The notes under the pieces are model-generated. The model had not been told where the DNA came from, searched no databases, and saw only the letters and a program-made list of their open reading frames with translations. From positions 3,038,001 through 3,102,000 of the forward strand of contig NZ_CP107785.1 in NCBI RefSeq assembly GCF_036345915.1: a stretch of 64,000 nt of DNA, given 5' to 3'. This document shows positions 1-7,939 of this stretch, piece after piece; position 1 is the stretch's first letter, and each line of letters begins with the position of its first letter. Position numbers and translations under genes: made by a program. Source of the DNA: Nocardia sp. NBC_00565. Lineage in GTDB: Bacteria > Actinomycetota > Actinomycetes > Mycobacteriales > Mycobacteriaceae.

Positions 1-2
1 GG

Positions 3-452
3 GCGCTCTGGCTCGGATCGATCGAGTCCACACCGCTGTGGCGCTGGCAGCAATGTCTCGATACCAACCTCACCGGGGTCTTCCTCGTGACCAAGGCCGT
101 CATTCCGCACGTCAGAGCCCGCGGTGGCGGTGCACTGGTCGCCATGACCACCAGTGGCGGCTCGACCGTACGCGGCGCGAACGCCTTCCGGGTGTCCAAG
201 GCGGCCACCGAGCATCTCTATCTCGGGCTGGCGGCCGAATTGAAGGCCGACAATATCGCCGTGAACTGCCTGGGTCCGTCGCGGCTGGTACTCACCGAGA
301 GCTGGCTCACCGATAACGGCGAATCCGATCTCTCCCGCAGCATGATCGGCACGCTCGCGGCGGCCGCCACATTCCTGGCCGGCCAGGACGGCACCGGTAT
401 CACCGGGACCATCCAGCGCCCGGAAGCCCTTGCGGCGCGCCGCGCGGGCTGA
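3..452 (+). CDS. SDR family oxidoreductase, C-terminal part (5' end outside window)
   Basis: The gene is cut by the window start and is read in the frame beginning at base 3. It carries the second half of a Rossmann SDR: the cofactor-side segment with DTNLTGVF, the catalytic serine strand MTTSGGS, and the helix AFRVSKAA. The usual YxxxK motif reads FRVSK, so the catalytic Tyr is replaced by Phe while the Lys is kept. The segment INxxxPS-like NCLGPSR follows. The C-terminus is degenerate (no clear GG-x-L dinucleotide-fold ending). It may be a non-reducing SDR-like protein or a divergent enzyme. A strong hairpin follows the stop codon. Confidence 0.75.
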   Translation, partial: ALWLGSIESTPLWRWQQCLDTNLTGVFLVTKAVIPHVRARGGGALVAMTTSGGSTVRGANAFRVSKAATEHLYLGLAAELKADNIAVNCLGPSRLVLTESWLTDNGESDLSRSMIGTLAAAATFLAGQDGTGITGTIQRPEALAARRAG

Positions 453-463
453 CGCCGATCGAC

Positions 464-496
464 GAGGCCCTGGAAGCGTTGCGCCTCCAGGGCCTC
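464..496. terminator. Bidirectional hairpin terminator between convergent genes
   Basis: A perfect 11-bp inverted repeat GAGGCCCTGGA / TCCAGGGCCTC has an 11-nt loop. It lies between the SDR stop (452) and the stop of the leftward hydratase (567), and the T-rich TATCTTGTT follows on the + side. Position and symmetry suit a terminator shared by both strands. Confidence 0.7.
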
Positions 497-566
497 TATC
501 TTGTTGCGGCGCAACCGAAAAGACTGAGCACCGGACTTCCGGCGCACCGCAACGGCTGGTGATCGC

Positions 567-1334
567 CTACTTCTTGCCCGCGGTGAGCCGGGCGATGGTG
601 GCGTGGAAATCGGCGGTCTGGAACGACAGGTCCTCGGCCGTGGTCGCGAAGTCGAGGGTGGCGAGCACGTTGCGCTCCAGATGCAGATTCAGCAGCCGCT
701 TGGTGCTCTCCACCGCCTGCCTCGGCAACTCCAGCATCCGCTTCGCGCAGGCCAGCGCCTCGGCCAGCGGATCGGCCACGACATGATTGGCCAGCCCCAG
801 CTCACGGGCCCGCTCGGCCGGAATCCGCGCACCGGTGAGGGCGTACTCCTTCGCGAACAGCAGGCTGGTGTGCAGCGGCCAGGTGAGCGGGCCGCCGTCG
901 GCCGCCACCAGCCCGACCTGCACATGCGGATCGGCGAGGTAGGCCGTTTCGGCGATGTAGACGATATCGCTGAGCGAGACCAGACTGCAGCCGAGTCCGA
1001 CGGCAGGCCCGTTGACCGCCGCGATCACCGGGATCCGGCAGCGCGCCATACCGAGCACGATGTCGCGGCCGTGCGCGATCGTCTTGGCGCGCAGGTCCGC
1101 ATCCTGGCTCAGCTCCGCGAGGTAGGCGAAGTCACCGCCCGCCGAGAACGCCTTACCGCCGCCGGTGAGCACGGCGACGCGGGCGTCGCGGTCCTCGTTC
1201 AATTTCGGCCACAGATGCGCCAGCCCCGTGTGCAGCGCGTCATTGACCGCGTTGAGGGCATCGGGCCGGTTCAAGGTGATGATCCGCAGCGGCCCGTCCG
1301 CTCGGACGTCGATTTCCTCCGGCAAGTCGTACAT
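567..1334 (-). CDS. Enoyl-CoA hydratase/isomerase family protein
   Basis: Crotonase-fold protein of 255 aa, the usual length. The oxyanion-hole segments are visible: FSAGGDFAYL early and NGPAVGLGCSLVSLSD in the middle, followed by LADPHVQVGLVAADGG where the family places its acid/base residues. It would hydrate or isomerise an enoyl-CoA in beta-oxidation. I chose the ATG at 1334 because GGGAG lies 7 nt upstream and it sits one base after the stop of the upstream dehydrogenase (TGATATG); an ATG 33 bases further upstream lies inside that gene. It is the last gene of a four-gene leftward operon (ligase, two dehydrogenase subunits, hydratase). The substrate is not deducible. Confidence 0.9.
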   Translation of the reverse strand: MYDLPEEIDVRADGPLRIITLNRPDALNAVNDALHTGLAHLWPKLNEDRDARVAVLTGGGKAFSAGGDFAYLAELSQDADLRAKTIAHGRDIVLGMARCRIPVIAAVNGPAVGLGCSLVSLSDIVYIAETAYLADPHVQVGLVAADGGPLTWPLHTSLLFAKEYALTGARIPAERARELGLANHVVADPLAEALACAKRMLELPRQAVESTKRLLNLHLERNVLATLDFATTAEDLSFQTADFHATIARLTAGKK

Positions 1335-1335
1335 A

Positions 1336-2424
1336 TCAAGCTCCCAATCCGAGAATTCGCCCGGCAATGATGTTCTTCTGAATCTGCGAGGTACCGCCCA
1401 TCACGCTCTGCGCGCGGCTGTAGAGATAGGCACTCAGCAGTTCGGGGTCGCGGGTGCCGCCCACGGCCAGCGCCGCATGCCCGACCGCTTGGTCCACCCA
1501 GGTCATGAGCAGCTTGTCGAGCGAGCCGTCCGGACCATGCGATACCCCGTCGAGCTGTTCGGACAGCCGTCTGCGCACATGCAGCCGCAGCATCTCGGTC
1601 TCTACCGCCGCCCAGGCCAGCTCCTCCGGCAACTTGCCCTCGGTCCGGGCGGCCAGCTGCCGGACGAGTTTGCCGTACCTGGCCGCATAGCCGAGGGTCG
1701 AGGGTTCGCGTTCGTGTCCGACAACCGTCATGGCCAACGCCCAGCCCTCGCCGGGCGCACCGACCATCTGCTCGGCGGGTACCCGCGCGCCGTCGAAGAG
1801 CACCTGGCCGAATTCGGTGGTGATACCGCTCATCATCCGCAGCGGCCGCTGTTCCACGCCGGGCTGTTTCATAGCGATCACGAAGGCCGAAATGCCTTTG
1901 TGCCGTGGTGCGTCCGGATCGGTGCGGGCCAGCAGCAGACACCAGTCGGCGACATCGGAGTAGCTCGTCCAGATCTTGTGGCCGTGGATGACATAGGAAT
2001 CGCCGTCGCGGGTCGCGGTGGTCCGCAGCGAGGCGAGATCCGAGCCGGCATCGGGTTCGCTGAATCCCTGGCACCAGCGCTCGGATCCGTCGATCATGCC
2101 CGGCAGGAACCGGCGTTGCAGTTCCCGGCTGCCGTGACGGCCGAGACCTTGCAGCAGATAGCCGAGGCTGGGTCGCGGCGGCGCACCGGCCCGGGCCAGC
2201 TCCTCGTCGAGGATGACGTCGTAGACCGGCGGCAGCTCGTGGCCGCCGTACTCCTGCGGCCAGGACAGTCCGAAGAACCCCGCCGCGTGCAGTGCCCGGT
2301 GCCAGTCACCCTGCTTCGCCCAGTATTCGTCTCCCGAGGTCGGGAACCGCCCGGCCTGCTCGACCAGCCAGGCACGCAACCGGTCCCGGAACGCGGCCTC
2401 CTCCGGCGAATCACGAAAGTCCAA
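1336..2424 (-). CDS. Acyl-CoA dehydrogenase, subunit of a likely heteromeric pair
   Basis: FAD-dependent acyl-CoA dehydrogenase of 362 aa, FadE type. Family landmarks are GFSEPDAGSDLASLRT (FAD/substrate loop), IHGHKIWTSY and the C-terminal MGGTSQIQKNIIAGRILGL. The start is a TTG at 2424 preceded by GGAGG 9 nt upstream; it overlaps the next-upstream dehydrogenase gene by 14 bases, a sign of translational coupling. Paired short dehydrogenases of about 360 and 300 aa are typical of the alpha2beta2 enzymes known from actinobacterial steroid side-chain oxidation, which act on bulky ring-bearing acyl-CoAs. By inference this pair also takes a bulky or branched substrate. Confidence 0.92.
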   Translation of the reverse strand: MDFRDSPEEAAFRDRLRAWLVEQAGRFPTSGDEYWAKQGDWHRALHAAGFFGLSWPQEYGGHELPPVYDVILDEELARAGAPPRPSLGYLLQGLGRHGSRELQRRFLPGMIDGSERWCQGFSEPDAGSDLASLRTTATRDGDSYVIHGHKIWTSYSDVADWCLLLARTDPDAPRHKGISAFVIAMKQPGVEQRPLRMMSGITTEFGQVLFDGARVPAEQMVGAPGEGWALAMTVVGHEREPSTLGYAARYGKLVRQLAARTEGKLPEELAWAAVETEMLRLHVRRRLSEQLDGVSHGPDGSLDKLLMTWVDQAVGHAALAVGGTRDPELLSAYLYSRAQSVMGGTSQIQKNIIAGRILGLGA

Positions 2425-3316
2425 GGTCGATCTCCTCCAAACGCACGGGGAACAGTTCGGTCGAGGTCAGCACTCGCCGCAGATAGACATGGGCCAGGCA
2501 CTCCCAGGTATTGCCGATACCGCCGTGCACCTGCACGGACGTCTCGCAGACGGTCCGGGCCGCCCTGGCGCAGTAGAGCTTGGCGATCACCGCGGCGCGC
2601 ACCGCTTCGGCCGGTGTCAGCTCGTCGACGGCCCACGCGGCGTGCCGCAGCACGCTCACCGAACCCTCGATCAACGCCAGCGCTTCGGCCAGCAGATGGG
2701 CCACGGCCTGATACGACCCGATCGTCTTCCCGTACTGCGCACGCACTTTCGCGTAGTCGACAGCGAGCGCGAGGGCACCGCGGGCCGCGCCGACCAGATC
2801 GGCACAGGTGGCGACCAGCGCCAGCGCGCGCCACTGGTGCGCCTGCGCCTCGGACAGTTCACCGACGGGTTCGGGGGTACCGACCAGTTCGGCTTCGGCT
2901 CTGGTCGGATCCGCTCCCGCGCGCGCGGTCCCGATCCCGCTCGCCAGAATCCAATCGCCGGTGATCATCAGCGCGCGTTGACATCCCATGGCGTCGACGG
3001 CCCGGCCGTCCACCGCGATCGTCCACCGCTGGGTGTCGTCGGCCAGTTGCCCGCGCAGATCGTCAGCGAGTACCGGGCCGAGGAACGGCACATCGACCAG
3101 CCCACGCCCGAATTCCTCGGCGACGATGGCGATTTCGACCCCGGAGGCTCCGTCGGAGCGCAGCGCGCGCCAGCCGGTGCTCGCGAGCGTCTTCGCCAGC
3201 CGCTCGATCCGGCCGACATCGGCCAGCTCCTGGACCGAGCCCGGACCGAGGTCGTCGGCCAGTTTGGCGGCCGCGTCGCGCAATTGCCGCTGTTCACTCG
3301 TCAGACGTACGTCCAT
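2411..3316 (-). CDS. Acyl-CoA dehydrogenase, small partner subunit
   Basis: A 301-aa acyl-CoA dehydrogenase homologue, shorter than the normal 380-400 aa. The C-terminal domain is recognisable by YAKVRAQYGKTIGSYQAVAH, then VQVHGGIGNTWECLAHVYLRR. The middle beta domain is shortened, as in the partner subunits of heteromeric FadE enzymes. The start ATG at 3316 has AAGGAG 5 nt upstream. The gene overlaps both neighbours (23 bases with the ligase, 14 bases with the other subunit), which supports co-translation and assembly as one complex. Confidence 0.9.
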   Translation of the reverse strand: MDVRLTSEQRQLRDAAAKLADDLGPGSVQELADVGRIERLAKTLASTGWRALRSDGASGVEIAIVAEEFGRGLVDVPFLGPVLADDLRGQLADDTQRWTIAVDGRAVDAMGCQRALMITGDWILASGIGTARAGADPTRAEAELVGTPEPVGELSEAQAHQWRALALVATCADLVGAARGALALAVDYAKVRAQYGKTIGSYQAVAHLLAEALALIEGSVSVLRHAAWAVDELTPAEAVRAAVIAKLYCARAARTVCETSVQVHGGIGNTWECLAHVYLRRVLTSTELFPVRLEEIDLGLS

Positions 3317-4697
3317 GACGCTCCTTGACTACTCGGCGCAGCACCTTGCCGGAGGGCAGGCGCGGAATCTCGGGCACGAACACCACTTGGCGCGGCCGCT
3401 TATAGGAGGCGAGCCGGTCCCCGACCAGGTCGATAAGTTCTTGGGATGCAACCGAATCCGTCACGGTCACGGCCGCGACGATCGCTTCGCCGTCGGCCGG
3501 ATCGGGGATTCCGTACACCGCGCAGTCGGATACGGCCGGATGACCGTGCAACACCGCCTCCACCTCGGCGGGGGCCACTGGGAACCCGCGCACCTTGATC
3601 ATTTCCTTGAGCCGGTCGGTGAGCCGCAGCCAACCGTCGGCGTCGAGATGGCCGACGTCACCGGTGCGGTACCAGCCGTCGTCGAACGCGTCGGCCGTCG
3701 CGTCATCCGGCAGGTAGCCGGCCATCAGCGACTCCGAGCGCACCTGGATCTCACCGGTCGCACCGGGCTCGACTTCGGCTCCGGTCTCCAGCGACACCAC
3801 GCGCACACGCACACCGGGCACTGGGCGTCCGACGCTGTCCAGGCGGGCGCCGTCGATCGGGTTGCAGGCGATGACGGGCAGCTCGCTGGCCCCGTACGCC
3901 GGCACCCAGCCGACTCCGGTCCGCCGCGTGACGATCTCGGCCACACTCGGTGTCACCGGCGTCGCACCCCACATGATGTAGCGCAGCGACGACAGGTCAT
4001 AGGACTCGAGTTCCGGATGCGAGGCGATGGCCAGCGCGATGGGCGCGACCGCCATCTCCACCGTGATCCGATCGGCCTCGATGTTGTGCAGCATCCGGTC
4101 CAGATCGAATCGGCGGTGCAACCGCACCCAGGCGCCGGTCTCCAGTGCCAGCACGATATTGAGCAGGCCGAGGATGTGCGAGGGCGGCGTGACGACCTGG
4201 ATCCGATCACGTGCGGTGAGCCCGAGCGCGGCGCGCCAGTGCCCGACGGCGGCGGCCAGGGACGCGTGCGTATGCCGCACTGCCTTCGGCAATCCCGTTG
4301 TACCCGAGCTGAATACGAGTACCGCATCGGCTTCCGGAGCGGGTGGCGGGAAGGTCGCGGACTCGACCGCGATCGGGTCGTCCAGTGCCAGCATCGGCAT
4401 CAGCTCCGCCAGCACCGGATGGTCGCCCACGGCATGCGCCGGTCGGGTGGTCGCCAACGCGTGCTCGACATCGGCCCGCTTCCAGGCCGGGCTGATCAAC
4501 ACGACCGCGGCGCCGAGTCGCCAGGTGGCCCGCACTGCGATCACGAATTCCGGCCGGTTCGACGACATCAGCGCCACCCGGTCCCCTGCGCGCACACCAC
4601 GTCGCGCCAGTGTCGCCGCCAGGCCGTTGGCCAGTCCGTCGAGCTCCGCCAGCGTGTACTCGCGCTCCTCGAAGCAGAGCGCGACCGTGTCGTTCAT
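3294..4697 (-). CDS. AMP-dependent acyl-CoA ligase
   Basis: ANL-superfamily ligase, 467 aa, slightly short. Visible motifs: the P-loop-like VLVFSSGTTGLPKAVRHTH, the YGASE adenine-binding segment, WYRTGDVGHLDADGWL around the hinge, and the C-terminal lysine segment LPSGKVLRRVVKE. It would convert a carboxylic acid to its CoA thioester with ATP, as the entry step of the leftward operon. The ATG at 4697 is preceded by GAGG. The 140-bp divergent region upstream contains a perfect GAGAATnnnATTCTC palindrome, so it is probably co-regulated with the rightward reductase gene at 4838. Confidence 0.92.
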   Translation of the reverse strand: MNDTVALCFEEREYTLAELDGLANGLAATLARRGVRAGDRVALMSSNRPEFVIAVRATWRLGAAVVLISPAWKRADVEHALATTRPAHAVGDHPVLAELMPMLALDDPIAVESATFPPPAPEADAVLVFSSGTTGLPKAVRHTHASLAAAVGHWRAALGLTARDRIQVVTPPSHILGLLNIVLALETGAWVRLHRRFDLDRMLHNIEADRITVEMAVAPIALAIASHPELESYDLSSLRYIMWGATPVTPSVAEIVTRRTGVGWVPAYGASELPVIACNPIDGARLDSVGRPVPGVRVRVVSLETGAEVEPGATGEIQVRSESLMAGYLPDDATADAFDDGWYRTGDVGHLDADGWLRLTDRLKEMIKVRGFPVAPAEVEAVLHGHPAVSDCAVYGIPDPADGEAIVAAVTVTDSVASQELIDLVGDRLASYKRPRQVVFVPEIPRLPSGKVLRRVVKERHGRTSDE

Positions 4698-4784
4698 ATC
4701 TCGACCTCATCAGGGAGCGGCCGCGCGGCACCCGACTCGGGAGACCGGCTGCACGACAACATTGAGAAGATCCTAACTTGTAGG

Positions 4785-4801
4785 GGAGAATAGTATTCTC
4801 C
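4785..4801. promoter_or_regulatory. Palindromic operator GGAGAATAGTATTCTCC
   Basis: A perfect 17-bp inverted repeat centred on one G, between the divergent ligase (4697) and reductase (4838) genes and 36 bp before the reductase start. It is the best copy of a 15-bp motif, GAGAATnnnATTCTC, that recurs in intergenic regions across the window. The bound protein is not shown here; the TetR at 41300-41914 is the candidate. Confidence 0.65.
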
Positions 4802-4837
4802 GTACATCAGAATCTTCATACCAGAAGGAGGCGGTCC

Positions 4838-5878
4838 ATGGCGAGACCTCCCTTGTTCCAGCGCGCGACGGTGACTCGGATCGTCAAGGAAACCGCTGAC
4901 GCCCGTACCTTCGTGCTCGCTCCGCACGAGGGACCGCTCGCCTACCGGGCCGGGCAGTTCTGCACGTTCCGGGTGCGAGTGGACGGCGCGGAGCTGTTCC
5001 GCTCCTACTCGATGTCGAGTGCGCCCGAGACCGACGGCGAACTCATGACCACCGTCAAGCGGGTGCCCGGCGGCAAGGTATCGAACTGGATGAACGACAA
5101 CCTCGTCGAAGGCGACGAGATCGAGATGACCCGCCCGGCGGGCCGATTCTGCCTGCGCGACACTGATGTTCCGCTGCTGGCCTTCAGCGGCGGCAGCGGC
5201 ATCACGCCGATCCTGTCCCTGGCCAAGAGCGCCCTCGCGAGCACCGAGCGCCGAGTGCGGCTGCTGTGCGCGGACCGGGACCAGGCGTCGGTGATCTTCG
5301 AGGCGGTGCTGTCCGACCTGGTCGAGCGGTTCCCGACCCGGCTCGAGGTGGTGCGCCACCTCGACGCCGAGCGCGGGTTGCTCGATCCCGCCACGGTGCG
5401 GGCGTTCGCGGGCGGCGACGGTCATGCGGACGCCTACATCTGCGGCCCCGAGGCCTTCATGGCAATGGTGGAAACCGCGCTACCCGGCCCCGGCCTGATC
5501 TACAGCGAACGATTCGGCGCACCGGCGCCGGTCACCGATGAGACCACCGCGGCCACCGAAACGCCCGCCGCCGCGCCACCCGCGGCCGGCACACCCGCCC
5601 AGGCCAAGGCAACGGTGACGATCATCCTCGGCCGGAAGAAAGTGTCGGTACCCCGCACCGACGGCGAGACATTGCTGGAGAGCGCGCGCCGCGGCGGTCT
5701 CACCCCACCGTTCTCCTGCGAATCCGGCAACTGTGCGACCTGCATGGCCAAACTCACCGCGGGTTCGGCGACCATGCGGGTCAACGACGCCCTGACCGAC
5801 GACGAGGTCGCCGACGGCTACGTGCTCACCTGCCAGGCGGTTCCCGATACCGACTCGATCACCGTCCAATACGAATGA
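4838..5878 (+). CDS. FAD/NAD(P)H ferredoxin reductase with C-terminal 2Fe-2S domain
   Basis: Single-chain electron-transfer reductase, 346 aa. Order: FAD-binding barrel with the RSYSMSSAPE flavin motif, NAD-binding domain with FSGGSGITPILSL and the C-terminal-side CGPEAFM, an Ala/Pro/Thr-rich linker at about residues 228-256, then a plant-type 2Fe-2S domain with CESGNCATCM and a fourth Cys in LTCQAV. This is the KshB / phenylacetate-oxygenase-reductase architecture, which passes electrons from NAD(P)H to a Rieske oxygenase or another acceptor. The Rieske ferredoxin at 17342 or an oxygenase elsewhere could be a partner. The start ATG has AGGAGG upstream. The alpha/beta hydrolase follows after 22 nt. 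Confidence 0.93.
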   Translation: MARPPLFQRATVTRIVKETADARTFVLAPHEGPLAYRAGQFCTFRVRVDGAELFRSYSMSSAPETDGELMTTVKRVPGGKVSNWMNDNLVEGDEIEMTRPAGRFCLRDTDVPLLAFSGGSGITPILSLAKSALASTERRVRLLCADRDQASVIFEAVLSDLVERFPTRLEVVRHLDAERGLLDPATVRAFAGGDGHADAYICGPEAFMAMVETALPGPGLIYSERFGAPAPVTDETTAATETPAAAPPAAGTPAQAKATVTIILGRKKVSVPRTDGETLLESARRGGLTPPFSCESGNCATCMAKLTAGSATMRVNDALTDDEVADGYVLTCQAVPDTDSITVQYE

Positions 5879-5900
5879 CAATGCAGAATCGAGGATCTGA

Positions 5901-6767
5901 ATGACCACAGCGACAGTGCACGGCCGCACGGTCGGCTATGAAGTAATCGGCGCGGGACGTCCCTGGGTGATCACACCGGGCGGCCGGTTCGACCGGCACT
6001 CGCCCGGCGTCCGCGAACTCGCCACCGCACTCGCCGAACGCGGCAACCAGGTGCTCATCTGGGACCGCCCGAATACCGGCGAGTCGGATGTGTGCTTCAC
6101 CGGACCATCCGAATCGGCGATGCAGGCCGACATCCTGGCGGGCCTGCTGAAACAGCTCGATATGTCGCCCGCGGTCATCGTCGGCGGTTCCGGCGGGGCC
6201 CGCGTGTCCTTGCTCGCGGCCGAACGACATCCGGACGTCTGCGCCGCACTCGCGGTGCTGTGGATCTCCGGCGGGGTCTACGGCTTGATCTCCATCGGCA
6301 ACTTCTACTACTCCGGATCGATCGAGGCGGCATGGACCGGCGGAATGGAGGCGGTGGCGGCACTACCGGAGTGGTCCGAGATCATCGCACGCAATCCGGC
6401 CAACCGACAGCGCTTCCTCGACCAGGACCCGAAGCAGTTCATCGCCACGATGGAGCAGTGGCTGGCGGCATTCTGTCTGGGCCCGGGCGAGGTCGTGCCC
6501 GGGCTGTCGACCGTGGACGCCGGCGCCATCGGACTCCCCACCCTGGTTTTCCGCAGCGGTGCCAGCGATATCCACCACCGCCGTGAGACATCGGAAGAAG
6601 TGGCCCGGCTACTGCCGAAGGCGCAACTGGTCGAGCCGCCGTGGGGTGACCGCGAATGGCAAGAACGGCAGGCGGCACGGAACAACGGCACGGCGGCCGG
6701 CCTGTTCGTCCGCTGGCCGCTACTGGCCCCGATCCTGCACGAATGGGCAAACGACGTCCTGCCCTGA
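5901..6767 (+). CDS. Alpha/beta hydrolase fold protein
   Basis: 288-aa alpha/beta hydrolase of the meta-cleavage-product hydrolase / MhpC-like type. The nucleophile elbow reads VGGSGGAR (Ser in G-x-S-x-G context). An acid candidate lies in RSGASDIHH. The late catalytic His normally found before the C-terminal helix is not evident: that region reads PPWGDREWQ. It may use the HH pair in DIHHRRE or be atypical. It is cotranscribed with the reductase. The start at 5901 has GAGG 6 nt upstream. Likely roles are ester or C-C bond hydrolysis in the pathway; the substrate is unknown. Confidence 0.85.
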   Translation: MTTATVHGRTVGYEVIGAGRPWVITPGGRFDRHSPGVRELATALAERGNQVLIWDRPNTGESDVCFTGPSESAMQADILAGLLKQLDMSPAVIVGGSGGARVSLLAAERHPDVCAALAVLWISGGVYGLISIGNFYYSGSIEAAWTGGMEAVAALPEWSEIIARNPANRQRFLDQDPKQFIATMEQWLAAFCLGPGEVVPGLSTVDAGAIGLPTLVFRSGASDIHHRRETSEEVARLLPKAQLVEPPWGDREWQERQAARNNGTAAGLFVRWPLLAPILHEWANDVLP

Positions 6768-6779
6768 ACACGCAGCCGA

Positions 6780-6807
6780 CGTGCGGGCCGCACTAGTGGC
6801 CCGCACG
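6780..6807. terminator. Hairpin terminator between convergent genes
   Basis: A perfect 10-bp stem, CGTGCGGGCC / GGCCCGCACG, with an 8-nt loop lies between the hydrolase stop (6767) and the stop of the CoA transferase on the other strand (6824). A distant TGAACA/TGTTCA pair flanks it. It probably serves both operons. Confidence 0.65.
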
Positions 6808-6823
6808 CTCCGGCGGTCGCTGT

Positions 6824-7939
6824 TCAGTGGCCGTGCTCGCCCAAATGTGGCGGCGGTCGGTAATCGGGCTCGAATCCAGCGATCCGGATCGGGCTGCCGA
6901 CCAGCCGATAGTCGCCCGCGGTCACCACGGCGTGCGGGGTGTCGTCGAGAGCCTCGGGCAGGGTGCGGACGGCGGCCGCCGGGATGCCGAGCGGCCGCAG
7001 GCGCGCTTCCCAGCCGGCCGCGGTGTCGGCGGCCAGGGCCGCGGTGACCGCGGCGAGCACTTCGTCGCGGTGCGCCGACCGCTCGGCCATCGTCGCGAAC
7101 CCGGCCACCCCCGCTTCCCCGGCGAAGGTCTTCCAGAACCCGTCGTGCGTGATGAACAGCGCCAGATGGCCGTCGGCGGTCGGAAAGATCTGCGCCGGAA
7201 CGTAATACGCGTGCGCGCCGAACGGGCGCCGGTGCGGCCGCTTGCCCTCGTTGAGGTAGGCCGAGGCATGATAGTTCAGCTGCGAGAACATGACATCGCG
7301 TAACGACACCTCCACCTGCCCACCGCGCCCGGACACGATCTGGGCGAGCAGGCCGAGCGCGGCGGTCAGTCCGGTGGAGTTGTCGGCCGAGGAGTAGCCG
7401 GGCAGCGTCGGCGGGCCGGCCGGATCGCCGGTCAACGCCGCGACTCCGGTGGCCGCCTGGATGACGTAGTCGAACGCCGGATCGTCACCGCCGTCCAGGC
7501 CGAAACCCGTGATCGCCACACAGACGATCCGTTCGTTCCACTGCCGCAGCGCCGGGTAGGTGAGGCCGAGCCTGCGGATCGCCGAGGGCTTCAGATTCAC
7601 CAGCAGCGCATGGGATTTCGCGACCAGCGCACCGAGCTGGGCCTGCCCCTCGGCGGAGGTCAGATCGAGACGGATGCTGCGCTTGCCGCGATTGAGACTG
7701 GCGAAGTAGCTGTCGCCGACCTGCCGCGAGATCTCACCGTCCGGTGGTTCCAGCTTGGTGACCTCGGCGCCCAGATCGGCGAGCATCATGGTGGCGTACG
7801 GACCGGCCAGCATGGTGCCGACCTCGAGGATGCGGATGCCGGCCAACGGCGCGGGGTCAGCGTCGGACTCCGCTGGGTCGGCGTGCTCGCCCGAGCGTCC
7901 GCGGCGAGCCTTGGCGCTTTCGCCGCGAGCGCCGATCAC
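6824..7939 (-). CDS. CaiB/BaiF family (type III) CoA transferase
   Basis: 371-aa formyl-CoA-transferase-like enzyme. Family signatures: LEVGTMLAGPYATMMLADLGAEVTKLE at the start of the core, NRGKRSIRLDL, and the putative catalytic Asp in AFDYVIQAATG. It would move CoA from a donor such as succinyl-CoA to an acid, or act as a racemase-like relative. The start is a GTG at 7939 that overlaps the stop of the luciferase-like gene (GTGA); the first about 30 residues are a polar Ala/Arg/Ser-rich extension, so a later start is possible. It is the last gene of the mutase operon. Confidence 0.9.
   Translation of the reverse strand: MIGARGESAKARRGRSGEHADPAESDADPAPLAGIRILEVGTMLAGPYATMMLADLGAEVTKLEPPDGEISRQVGDSYFASLNRGKRSIRLDLTSAEGQAQLGALVAKSHALLVNLKPSAIRRLGLTYPALRQWNERIVCVAITGFGLDGGDDPAFDYVIQAATGVAALTGDPAGPPTLPGYSSADNSTGLTAALGLLAQIVSGRGGQVEVSLRDVMFSQLNYHASAYLNEGKRPHRRPFGAHAYYVPAQIFPTADGHLALFITHDGFWKTFAGEAGVAGFATMAERSAHRDEVLAAVTAALAADTAAGWEARLRPLGIPAAAVRTLPEALDDTPHAVVTAGDYRLVGSPIRIAGFEPDYRPPPHLGEHGH

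Noticed and set aside
1165..2964. A 599-codon open frame on the + strand opposite the acyl-CoA dehydrogenase genes
   Set aside because: It is an open shadow frame in GC-rich DNA. It is rich in Arg and Pro and has no family motif, while the other strand has clear dehydrogenases.
2988..4793. A 601-codon frame on the + strand opposite the ligase gene
   Set aside because: Same reason: Arg/His-rich shadow without motifs. The minus-strand ligase is unmistakable.
4785..4801. Assigning the palindromes to KstR or KstR2
   Set aside because: The consensus differs: KstR binds TnnAACnnGTTnnA-like sites and KstR2 binds a CAAG/CTTG type. Neither fits GAGAAT/ATTCTC.
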